Notes under the pieces: model-generated
Database searches by the model: none
The model's input: only the letters and a program-made list of their open reading frames with translations
Told to the model about the DNA's origin: nothing
Program-made: the position numbers and the translations under genes
NCBI GenBank assembly: GCA_022013615.1
Contig: JAKLQB010000121.1
Coordinates: 1-5,919, forward strand
Reading direction: 5' to 3'
DNA: 5,919 nucleotides
Origin: Desulfobacterales bacterium
GTDB lineage: Bacteria > Desulfobacterota > DSM-4660 > Desulfatiglandales > Desulfatiglandaceae
Part shown: positions 1 to 5,174 of the stretch, piece after piece
How positions within the stretch are numbered: the stretch's first letter is position 1
How the letters are laid out: every line of letters begins with the position of its first letter

Positions 1-177
1 CAAGAATTATTTGCCGAGATTGACGTCACTGAAGTGCGTAATGAATTGAAGTCCACACAGGGAAACATTGAAAAAATACCAGCCAAATTGAAAAAATTAA
101 CAAATCAAACAGATTATCCGGAAATGCTTAAAAATTATTTCTTCAAGCTAAAATCCAACGGGATTTTCTGTCAATAG
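1..177 (+). CDS. C-terminal end of an unidentified protein (partial)
   Basis: Frame 1 is open from the first base and ends in two consecutive stops (TAG TAG, 175-180), leaving 58 residues whose N-terminus lies outside the window. The fragment is rich in Lys, Glu, Asn and Leu (for example EIDVTEVRNELKS and PAKLKKLTNQTDYPEML) and looks mostly helical. It contains no catalytic motif, transmembrane segment or metal-binding cluster that I recognise. It converges with the leftward PilZ-like gene across an 85-base spacer. The tandem stop and the clean end of the frame suggest a real gene terminus rather than a chance open frame, but the family cannot be named from this tail. Confidence 0.55.
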   Translation, partial: QELFAEIDVTEVRNELKSTQGNIEKIPAKLKKLTNQTDYPEMLKNYFFKLKSNGIFCQ

Positions 178-262
178 TAGTTCACTTACGATTAATTAAT
201 GCCTTAATCAATATAACCTTCTTATGGTACCAATATCTGAGGGAATGGTTTAGGCCGATTGA

Positions 263-628
263 TTAATGAATCCTATTTCGATCTTGTTTCTCCAGGATCT
301 CCAAGCCCACTAAATAATGACCTTTGAATCGCCCCTGATCATTTTTGATGATTTGTCGAATCACTGTCTTGAGACACTCAGGCCGATAGACTGAACCGGT
401 GGAATAGTATTTCATATTCCACGTGTCGCCTACTTTTAACCGGGGTAAGATATCTGAGTATTCTTTGACCAGGATACACATGCAAGATGAAAAAATATCC
501 CATATCTTAAATTGATAAGGAGCATCGAGTCCCCTCATTGAGAATTCCACACTGTAAAACCGGTTCATCGGTCTTGGAAGTGCAGATTTTCTCCCTATTA
601 GTCTGCTGGTTGCGATATGAGCTTCCAC
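263..628 (-). CDS. PilZ-like small protein
   Basis: This is a 121-residue cytoplasmic protein with no signal peptide or membrane segment. The middle and C-terminal parts read like a PilZ beta-barrel: FKIWDIFSSCMCILVKE (residues 40-56) fits the D-x-S-x-x-G-type strand region, KVGD (65-68) the turn before the next strand, and the tail RFKGHYLVGLEIL (100-112) the closing strand that in PilZ proteins reads G-x-x-F/L. A clean RxxxR c-di-GMP signature is not evident; the only basic run upstream is around residues 13-23. Dinucleotide binding is therefore doubtful, and this may be a degenerate PilZ domain. The start is GTG (628-626), chosen because GAGAGGG lies about five bases upstream; an ATG one frame over (630-628) does not fit the reading frame. 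The gene is divergent from the J-domain/ParA gene and has its own TTGACA-containing promoter. The PilZ assignment rests on pattern only. Confidence 0.7.
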   Translation of the reverse strand: MEAHIATSRLIGRKSALPRPMNRFYSVEFSMRGLDAPYQFKIWDIFSSCMCILVKEYSDILPRLKVGDTWNMKYYSTGSVYRPECLKTVIRQIIKNDQGRFKGHYLVGLEILEKQDRNRIH

Positions 629-669
629 ATGTCCCTCTCTTTTTATTACAATGCATTAACTTACCGATA

Positions 670-697
670 GTAATACATATATAATCATATTTGTCAA
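670..697 (-). promoter_or_regulatory. Sigma70-like promoter of the PilZ-like gene
   Basis: On the minus strand there is a perfect -35 TTGACA (697-692), a 16-base AT-rich spacer, and TATTAC (675-670) as a 4/6 match to the -10 box. Transcription would start near 663, giving a leader of about 35 bases before the GTG start at 628. The surrounding sequence is very AT-rich, so chance matches are easier than usual, but the exact -35 box and sensible leader length support the call. Confidence 0.5.
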
Positions 698-789
698 TAA
701 TTTTTTTATCAATTAAATGAAGTTTATATTAGTTATATTTCTTATTGAGTACTTACGGGAAAATCGCTATATATTGAGTTGGTTTTAAC

Positions 790-818
790 TTGACACACAA
801 GATATTCGTATATATTCT
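790..818 (+). promoter_or_regulatory. Sigma70-like promoter of the J-domain/ParA gene
   Basis: A perfect -35 TTGACA (790-795) is followed by either TATATT (811-816, 15-base spacer, 5/6 match) or TATTCT (813-818, 17-base spacer, 4/6 match). Transcription would begin around 823-826, about 27 bases before the coding region. With the leftward promoter at 670-697 it forms a divergent pair in the 629-850 spacer. Confidence 0.5.
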
Positions 819-830
819 CACCTAGAGAAT
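814..830. repeat. Inverted repeat over the -10/+1 region
   Basis: ATTCTC (814-819) and GAGAAT (825-830) form a perfect 6-base dyad around ACCTA. It overlaps the proposed -10 box and the expected transcription start of the downstream gene. That is the usual place for a repressor operator, or it could form a small 5'-leader hairpin. Six-base dyads do occur by chance, so only the position makes it notable. Confidence 0.35.
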
Positions 831-843
831 GAAACCCATGCTA

Positions 844-850
844 AGGAGAG
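844..850 (+). promoter_or_regulatory. Ribosome binding site that questions the ATG start
   Basis: The Shine-Dalgarno core AAGGAG occupies 843-848. Its GGAG ends only two bases before ATG 851, which is too close for efficient initiation, but eight bases before the in-frame TTG at 857, which is ideal spacing. The protein may therefore start at TTG 857, two residues shorter. Confidence 0.5.
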
Positions 851-2287
851 ATGTATTTGGACATCCAGCTTGAGAATGATCTAAAAATCAGCCGCGCGAA
901 GTTCGGCCTTTTAAAAGACATGTTGGTCCTTATCTTCCCCGAGGTTCCCACAATCCAGAAAAAGTTCCTCATTCAACTGACTCCAGATGAATTGAAGCGC
1001 GCCTACATGAGTCAGGCAGCAATTTGTCATCCCGATACTGCCGATGAGCTTGACAAGGAAGAACGGAAGACCCGACAGATGCGTTATCAACGCCTGTCAA
1101 TGGCATATAAGGCTTTGTTACCACACATAGAAAACATCCATCAAAAAGTGCGGGACCTTGAGTCCCGGCAGAAGGGCAAAACTTCCACAGAGGAATCTCC
1201 CGGCAGAACGATTCTGGCTGTCGGGGGGGCCAAAGGGGGCGTGGGGAAATCTGTGCTTGCAACAAACCTTGCCGTCGGGCTTTCCCTCCTGGGTCAGAGA
1301 GTGGTGCTCGCGGATCTTGACCTGGGCGGAGCCGATGCACACCTCCTTTTGGGCGTTAAGGCGCTTTTCACCGACTGGAACGACTTTTTAGATAAAAAAG
1401 GCCCGGCAGTTGACACAATTCTTACAGCCACGCCCTTTGAGGGCCTGAGCCTCATCGGGGGGAACTCCGCGAAACTGGGCAGCGCAAATCTTACTTACTC
1501 GCAAAAAATGAAGATTGCCCGCCATCTCAAGACACTGGATTGCGACTACGTTATAGTAGACCTCGGCGGCGACACCTCTTTTAATGTGCTCGATTTCTTT
1601 CTCCTCGCTGACCAGAGAATCGTTGTCACTTCGGCGGAGCCAACTTCGTTTCTGGACACTTACAATTTTGTTCAGGTCGCTTTTTATCGTTTTTTGGATC
1701 GCTTCTTTACTGAACACAAAGGGCTTAAAAATTTGTGCGCTCGGGTCCGCGAGTTTTCCCTCGGCAAAACCGGAGGTCCCACCCTTGAATCCATTTTTCA
1801 AAAGGTTCGTGCTACTGATCTTTCCGCATACATAAAACTCAAGCTACATATTGAAGAATTTCACCTTTCCATTGTAACCAACATGGCCGAGAGCCGTAAA
1901 GACGTTGGCATTGCCGAGTCCATGCAGCGCCTTTTGAAAAAAAAATGCTCCTTAGACGTGGGAATTCTGGGGACGATTCCCTTCGACACTGCCGTACGCA
2001 AAGCCTCTCGCCATTTCACACCATTTATCATTGACGAACCAAGATGCAAGGCTGCTCACGTTCTCAACCAAATGCTGGCCGGGATCCTTTTGCTCCGCGA
2101 ACCGGAATCGATCAGGACTGAGCTCCTGGAAAATACGAGGCTAATCCGCGATAAAGCTAAAAAACAGATCGGCGGAAGCACCATGACGCTTGATGGGTTG
2201 ACAGAAGAACAAATAAGCTTCATCTCCGACCGCGCTCCGAACCTCCGCCAGGGACTTCGAAAAATCCTGAGGCTTGTGGCAAACTAA
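851..2287 (+). CDS. J-domain/MinD-ParA fusion ATPase
   Basis: This is a 478-residue cytoplasmic protein with two recognisable modules. Residues about 40-95 resemble a J domain: a helix DELKRAYMSQAAIC, the HPD tripeptide (60-62) that stimulates Hsp70 ATPase in DnaJ proteins, and a second helix ending RLSMAYKALLPHI. No Gly/Phe or zinc-finger region follows. Residues about 120-410 are a MinD/ParA/FlhG-type P-loop ATPase, with deviant Walker A KGGVGKS (128-134, signature Lys128), the switch segment ADLDLGGAD (154-162), Walker B VIVDLGG (234-240, Asp237), SAEPTSF (261-267) and GTIPFD (374-379). The region 285-335 is an insertion relative to a minimal MinD. The last residues, LRQGLRKILRLV (465-476), form a basic amphipathic helix like a membrane-targeting tail. 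Such ATPases position other complexes by ATP-dependent dimerisation; the J domain suggests DnaK recruitment. The cargo is unknown. ATG 851 is reported, but TTG 857 has better RBS spacing. Confidence 0.9.
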   Translation: MYLDIQLENDLKISRAKFGLLKDMLVLIFPEVPTIQKKFLIQLTPDELKRAYMSQAAICHPDTADELDKEERKTRQMRYQRLSMAYKALLPHIENIHQKVRDLESRQKGKTSTEESPGRTILAVGGAKGGVGKSVLATNLAVGLSLLGQRVVLADLDLGGADAHLLLGVKALFTDWNDFLDKKGPAVDTILTATPFEGLSLIGGNSAKLGSANLTYSQKMKIARHLKTLDCDYVIVDLGGDTSFNVLDFFLLADQRIVVTSAEPTSFLDTYNFVQVAFYRFLDRFFTEHKGLKNLCARVREFSLGKTGGPTLESIFQKVRATDLSAYIKLKLHIEEFHLSIVTNMAESRKDVGIAESMQRLLKKKCSLDVGILGTIPFDTAVRKASRHFTPFIIDEPRCKAAHVLNQMLAGILLLREPESIRTELLENTRLIRDKAKKQIGGSTMTLDGLTEEQISFISDRAPNLRQGLRKILRLVAN

Positions 2288-2365
2288 GCTTTCTTACTTG
2301 GTAATCCTGCCAACGAACCTCCAGTTGTACATTCAGATTCACACAAATTTTAAGAAGGCAATCAA

Positions 2366-3022
2366 ATGATTCTAAAGATGCTGGAAGTAGGACCCCTGAT
2401 GGTCAATTGTTACATTGTCGCTGACGAACAAACAAAGGAGACAGTTGTTTTTGATCCAGGCGGAGACGTAGACCAGATTCTGGAAGTCCTTTCAAATGAT
2501 GAATTGAAGGTCAAATACATAATCAATACCCACACCCACTGGGACCATGCAGGAGGGAACAATCAACTCCGCGAGGCTACAGGTGCACCTATCATGACCC
2601 ACCGCGATGAGGCGCCTGGGCTTCAATCGGTGGGTGATAGGGCAGCTCTTTATGGAAGCACTTCGGCCAAATCCGAGGCCACTCACTTTATCGAGGCAGG
2701 AGATACTATTGAGGTGGGATCGATCCGGTTCGAGATCATAGACCTGCGCGGCCATTCACCTGCGGGGCTCGGCTTTGTTTTCGACCGTGAGGTGGAGTTG
2801 AATGGCGCGAAACAGATAAAGAGGATAGTGATCTGCGGTGATGCGCTCTTTGCCGGAAGCATCGGTCGAACCGATCTTCCTGGCGGGAACATGGAGCTTC
2901 TCCTGAAAAACATCCGTGATAAGATATTCACACTCCCCGAAGACACATCAGTCCTTTCAGGGCATGGTCCGGTTACAACAGTGGGTCAGGAAAAGCATTA
3001 TAATCCCTTCTTCCGGGACTAA
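2366..3022 (+). CDS. Glyoxalase-II-like metallo-beta-lactamase-fold hydrolase
   Basis: This 218-residue cytoplasmic protein has a full set of MBL-fold metal ligands: the HxHxDH motif THTHWDH (His56, His58, Asp60, His61), His130 in RGHSPAG, the bridging Asp159 in CGDALF, and His200 in SGHGP. The opening KMLEVGPLMVNCYIV and the GRTDLPGG segment (167-174) place it in the single-domain GloB/YcbL-type group. These hydrolyse thioesters such as S-lactoylglutathione or related small thiol adducts through a dinuclear metal centre. It lacks the C-terminal HxxK-type substrate domain of classical two-domain glyoxalase II (about 250-260 residues), so glutathione specificity cannot be assumed. The start ATG 2366 is preceded by AGAAGG at 2353-2358 with seven-base spacing. 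It lies 78 bases after the ParA fusion with no terminator seen between them, so co-transcription is possible, but the functions look unrelated. Confidence 0.92.
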   Translation: MILKMLEVGPLMVNCYIVADEQTKETVVFDPGGDVDQILEVLSNDELKVKYIINTHTHWDHAGGNNQLREATGAPIMTHRDEAPGLQSVGDRAALYGSTSAKSEATHFIEAGDTIEVGSIRFEIIDLRGHSPAGLGFVFDREVELNGAKQIKRIVICGDALFAGSIGRTDLPGGNMELLLKNIRDKIFTLPEDTSVLSGHGPVTTVGQEKHYNPFFRD

Positions 3023-3077
3023 AAACAATGCCCTTCGTAATAATTCACCGCTTTCTTTTCTGCTGCGCCCTTCCCTA

Positions 3078-3371
3078 CTACGGCTCATAGTAAATTGGTT
3101 TCCCCATCTCCGAAAATGTGAAGTTATGGAAAACGTTATACCCGTTATAGTCCAGAACCCTTAGATCGTCTGTCTGCTTAAGATCACCCATCACAACAGA
3201 AAAATGATTTCCATACTTGGCCTTGACTTTTTCCAGAGGCAGATCACAGGCAATAAACTTCTTGATCCCCTTGGCATCGAATTTAGCGATGATTTTGGGA
3301 TCCTTAAAAGATTCATAGGTGGTTAAAATAAGAATTGGGCCTGTACCTGTAAAAATAAGTCCTGCTTTCAT
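3078..3371 (-). CDS. Conserved-looking small protein of unknown function
   Basis: This 97-residue soluble protein begins MKAGLIFTGTGPILILTTYE and ends FSEMGKPIYYEP, followed by two in-frame stops (3080-3075). It has alternating hydrophobic strand-like and helical segments, for example GIKKFIACDLPLEKVKAKYG in the middle and RVLDYNGYNVF (71-81) near the end. It has no metal cluster, signal peptide or membrane segment. The pattern resembles a family of about 95-residue proteins I associate with Desulfobacterota and relatives, without known function. I chose ATG 3371 because GGAGGG sits seven bases upstream; the longer frame from TTG 3389 would place that ribosome binding site inside the coding region. 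It is the last leftward gene here and is convergent with the MBL hydrolase across 55 bases. A 235-base spacer and a likely terminator separate it from the zinc-ribbon gene, so it probably has its own promoter, possibly using GTTATA at 3470-3475 (TATAAC on the minus strand). Confidence 0.8.
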   Translation of the reverse strand: MKAGLIFTGTGPILILTTYESFKDPKIIAKFDAKGIKKFIACDLPLEKVKAKYGNHFSVVMGDLKQTDDLRVLDYNGYNVFHNFTFSEMGKPIYYEP

Positions 3372-3570
3372 GGCATACCCTCCTTTCAATTGCTAAAGAT
3401 GAGTAAGATGCAAATGTCGTTACCCGATTGAACCAGTTTACAGGCATGGCAGCGACTAATAGCTCAATTGTTATATAAAATACGCTGAAGCTCACGATAG
3501 GTGAAATATGGATCGTCATCTCTTAAATACGGGATCAAAATCTTTTTTCGATTGATTGTGATTCTTCAAT

Positions 3571-3602
3571 AAAACCCACAACAGCAGCTATCCTTTTTGT
3601 GG
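3571..3602 (-). terminator. Rho-independent terminator after the zinc-ribbon gene
   Basis: Read on the minus strand, CCACAA (3602-3597) pairs perfectly with TTGTGG (3581-3576) around a 15-base loop and is followed directly by GTTTTATTG. It begins five bases after the TAA stop of the zinc-ribbon gene. The six-base stem is short and the loop rather long, so efficiency may be modest, but position and T-rich tail are right. Confidence 0.5.
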
Positions 3603-3606
3603 CAGA

Positions 3607-3837
3607 TTATTCCGATTCCCTCTCATGGAATTCATATTTATTGCGCTTGAGTACGCGTTTCTGCCTGACTTTGCTCTCCCATTTTTCATTGAACTCAACC
3701 TCTTTAAGCTTCTTTTTCCGACATTCCGGGCAACGTTTTGGAATGGCAAAACCTGAAGCGATAAAACGTTCCTGTTCAGCAACACTAAAAACAAATGGTT
3801 TTTCACATTGAATGCATGTAATTCTTTTATCTTTCAT
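3607..3837 (-). CDS. Small CxxC/CxxC zinc-ribbon protein
   Basis: This 76-residue protein carries two cysteine pairs, ITCIQC (Cys8, Cys11) and KRCPEC (Cys36, Cys39), spaced to bind one zinc ion. Between them lies FVFSVAEQERFIASGFAIP, which matches the treble-clef-like 'probable zinc-ribbon' family (CxxC, FxFSxxEQ, GF..PKRCPxCR). The C-terminal half is highly charged (KKKLKEVEFNEKWESKVRQ), probably helical and suited to nucleic acid or protein contact. The family's molecular role is not established. ATG 3837 was chosen because GAGAGG lies six bases upstream; a longer open frame to 3873 would engulf that site. The gene lies 62 bases behind an OB-like gene and is followed by a probable terminator, so it may be the last gene of that leftward transcript. 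Confidence 0.85.
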   Translation of the reverse strand: MKDKRITCIQCEKPFVFSVAEQERFIASGFAIPKRCPECRKKKLKEVEFNEKWESKVRQKRVLKRNKYEFHERESE

Positions 3838-3884
3838 GGTAGACCTCTCGTGCATCCTAGTCTTTTCCCACAAAATGTTATGGA

Positions 3885-3898
3885 ATTAACCGGTTAAT
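3885..3898. repeat. Perfect 14-base palindrome
   Basis: ATTAACCGGTTAAT is self-complementary over all 14 bases. It sits two bases beyond the stop codon of the upstream OB-like gene and about 48 bases before the zinc-ribbon start, on the leftward transcript. There is no T tract, so it is not a standard terminator; it could be an operator for the zinc-ribbon gene. About one 14-base perfect palindrome is expected by chance in roughly 16 kb of random sequence, so chance is a serious alternative. Confidence 0.4.
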
Positions 3899-3899
3899 C

Positions 3900-4154
3900 T
3901 TACCCCTTTATTAGACTGTATTCTTTCACCTTGAAGATCAAATTCCCGCCCTCGTCTTCTCTCATAATACCTGAGACCTCCACTTCGCGCCGGATGAAAT
4001 CAAGCAGCTCCTTTCCTTTCGTATTTTGCTCTATAAGATATCCATCCTGATCCGGAGTGTCAATAACAACCCGTGCGACATTATTATTTTCATCCCACTC
4101 CACAGGAAATATAGTGCCGCGAATTGTGCGTTCTATACCTCTCTCTCCTTGCAT
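3900..4154 (-). CDS. OB-fold-like small protein A
   Basis: This is an 84-residue cytoplasmic protein. After a short charged leader (MQGERGIER) the sequence from TIRGTIFPVEWDENNNVARV (10-29) to VKEYSLIKG (76-84) alternates strands and turns as in a five-stranded OB-type barrel, with a helix KGKELLDFIRREVEV (46-60) before the strand SGIMRED. It is about half identical over 74 residues, by hand alignment, to the OB-like protein at 5175-5501. Shared blocks are TIRG, P..WDE..NV, YLIE, KEL..FIR.EVEVSGI and KEY.L. The secreted protein at 4834-5121 shares the same outline. ATG 4154 has GAGGG eight bases upstream. It lies between the methyltransferase remnant and the zinc-ribbon gene, all leftward. 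Fold and paralogy are inferred from the pattern; no ligand or catalytic residue is evident and no function can be given. Confidence 0.8.
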   Translation of the reverse strand: MQGERGIERTIRGTIFPVEWDENNNVARVVIDTPDQDGYLIEQNTKGKELLDFIRREVEVSGIMREDEGGNLIFKVKEYSLIKG

Positions 4155-4214
4155 TTCAAATACCCTCTTTCTTATATTTTAAATGATGTTGCCAACCAAA
4201 TGTCTGTGTAGATC

Positions 4215-4241
4215 AAAACCCTATACGGGCATGGCGGCCCG
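4215..4241 (-). terminator. Weak terminator-like hairpin after the methyltransferase remnant
   Basis: On the minus strand CGGGC (4241-4237) pairs with GCCCG (4230-4226) around a six-base loop, and TTTT follows seven bases later (4218-4215). It lies nine bases beyond the remnant's stop. The stem is all G and C but short, and the T run is displaced, so this is only a possible terminator. Confidence 0.25.
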
Positions 4242-4249
4242 GGCACTAA

Positions 4250-4717
4250 CTATGTGTTTTTAGCATATATCACGCTCCAGTATCCTAACACATTAGCCGG
4301 AATGATCTCTACAACATTCAGTGAGCTGTCCAAGATGAACTCGCCCATGGAGAACACTGGCCTGAACCCGATTATGCTGGCAAGGGGCGACAGTATGGTC
4401 TCGAACGCCCTTATGAGGCGGTTGCAGTTGCTGAAATGGTTAACAATAAGGAGGTCTCCCCCGGGTTTGCAGACCCGTTTCATCTCCGAGACCATGTCTT
4501 GAGGATTGGGCACAACAGAAGCGATATACATGGCAGCGACCTTATCGAAAAAGCCGTCAACAAAACTCATATTCTGGGCATCCATAAGGCACAGTGAGCA
4601 ATTACGCAGCCCTTCCGAAAAAACCCGCTGGTTCGCCCTGGCAAGCATATGGGGAGAAATGTTCGCGAAATGACAATGCCCTCGAGTGGGAGCCTGCCAT
4701 CGGGCCCGGATACTCAT
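4250..4717 (-). pseudogene. 5'-truncated SAM-dependent methyltransferase (PE N-methyltransferase-like)
   Basis: The 155-residue frame carries the C-terminal two thirds of a class I SAM methyltransferase: NISPHMLARA (19-28), MDAQNMSF (45-52), FDKVAAMYIASVVPNP (57-72) and the post-core block RVCKPGGDLLIVNHF (81-95), ending GYWSVIYAKNT. These blocks resemble phosphatidylethanolamine/UbiE-type methyltransferases, which convert PE head groups or quinone precursors with SAM. The N-terminal GxGxG motif that binds SAM is absent, and residues 1-13 do not look like the family. The acidic residue expected just before ISP is Asn19. None of the three upstream leftward frames (4718-4833) supplies the missing part, and hairpins occupy that space. 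The putative ATG has AGGA only two bases away, which is poor spacing. About 55-60 residues appear lost, so it is probably inactive. It lies among the OB-like genes but is probably not functionally part of them. A short partner-dependent protein is the alternative. Confidence 0.75.
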
Positions 4718-4730
4718 TTTCCTGGATGTT

Positions 4731-4749
4731 AATGGAATGTTTTTCCATT
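4731..4749. repeat. Seven-base hairpin upstream of the methyltransferase remnant
   Basis: AATGGAA (4731-4737) and TTCCATT (4743-4749) form a perfect dyad with a five-base loop, 13 bases outside the remnant's ATG. There is no T tract on either side. It lies where the 5' part of the methyltransferase should be, so it may mark foreign or rearranged sequence. Confidence 0.35.
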
Positions 4750-4781
4750 TATTGTGGGTTCCCCGCTTGATGAGGAAGTAG

Positions 4782-4801
4782 GGGGGGACAGATCTCCCCC
4801 C
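4782..4801. repeat. G/C-run hairpin behind the secreted OB-like gene
   Basis: GGGGGGA (4782-4788) pairs with TCCCCCC (4795-4801) around the loop CAGATC. On the leftward transcript it begins 32 bases after the stop of the secreted OB-like gene, so it could help end transcription, yet no T run follows. Such a homopolymeric stem is stable and unlike its surroundings. Confidence 0.4.
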
Positions 4802-4833
4802 AAATGAAGTAATAAGTCTGACGGCTTGAGATG

Positions 4834-5121
4834 CTATTCCTCAATAACTTCATATGAAGTGACTGTTATTACTTTCGTCCCGTCGTCCTCCTCAACCGTT
4901 CCTTTCACTTTTACCTTCTTGTCAACGAGTTCGATCAGTTCATCACCTTTCTCACTCTCAGCAATCTCATATACCTGATCATTATCGGTCACGATTTGAT
5001 AACTGGCGTTCACTATCCCCAAAATGGTTACGCTGTCTGCCGAAATGGCTGGTCCTGACAGAAAGGCAATCATAAGCATGGCCAAAAACCCGATAAACAA
5101 ATATTTCTTATTCTTTTTCAT
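4834..5121 (-). CDS. Secreted OB-fold-like small protein C
   Basis: This 95-residue precursor has a clear Sec signal peptide: basic MKKNKK, a hydrophobic core LFIGFLAMLMIAFL (8-21) and a likely cleavage after GPAISA (residue 28). No lipobox cysteine is present, so the mature product of about 67 residues should be soluble in the periplasm. The mature part (SVTILGIVNASYQ, then YEIAESEKGDELIELVDKKV, then VKGTVEEDDG and ITVTSYEVI) has the same strand/helix order as the OB-like proteins at 3900-4154 and 5175-5501, but lacks their WDE motif. It resembles secreted bacterial OB-fold (BOF/YgiW-like) proteins in size and layout. Ligands and role are unknown. ATG 5121 is preferred over TTG 5127 because GGGAG lies eight bases before the ATG and only two before the TTG. 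It follows the 5175-5501 gene by 53 bases and may share its promoter. Confidence 0.85.
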   Translation of the reverse strand: MKKNKKYLFIGFLAMLMIAFLSGPAISADSVTILGIVNASYQIVTDNDQVYEIAESEKGDELIELVDKKVKVKGTVEEDDGTKVITVTSYEVIEE

Positions 5122-5147
5122 TTTCAAATCTCCCTTTTAATCAATAG

Positions 5148-5168
5148 ATTTTTTGTTTTGCAAAAAAT
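5148..5168. repeat. AT-rich perfect hairpin between two OB-like genes
   Basis: ATTTTTTG (5148-5155) and CAAAAAAT (5161-5168) are perfect reverse complements around a five-base loop, starting seven bases past the stop of the 5175-5501 gene on the leftward transcript. The stem has only one G-C pair, so its stability is low. It could slow decay or attenuate read-through into the secreted gene, or be a chance product of A/T runs. Confidence 0.3.
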
Positions 5169-5174
5169 TGAATT

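Noticed and set aside
190..209. GATTAA/TTAATC hairpin between the two convergent genes at the left end
   Set aside because: The stem is six bases with one G-C pair and has no T run, so it is too weak to call a terminator.
969..1835. Several open frames on both strands inside the J/ParA gene (for example 969-1340 minus, 1388-1801 minus, 1584-1835 plus)
   Set aside because: They lie wholly within a well-supported gene with clear motifs, have no recognisable domains, and reflect its composition.
3313..3519. Leftward 68-codon frame overlapping the 97-residue gene's 5' end
   Set aside because: No ribosome binding site or motif, and it overlaps a gene with a strong GGAGGG site; composition looks random.
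3610..3619. TTCCGATTCC shared with 5623-5632
   Set aside because: This copy lies inside the 3' coding end of the zinc-ribbon gene and lacks the GTTCCGAT core, so the ten-base match looks coincidental.
4254..4502. Rightward 82-codon frame opposite the methyltransferase remnant
   Set aside because: It is the antisense shadow of recognisable methyltransferase blocks and has no motif of its own.
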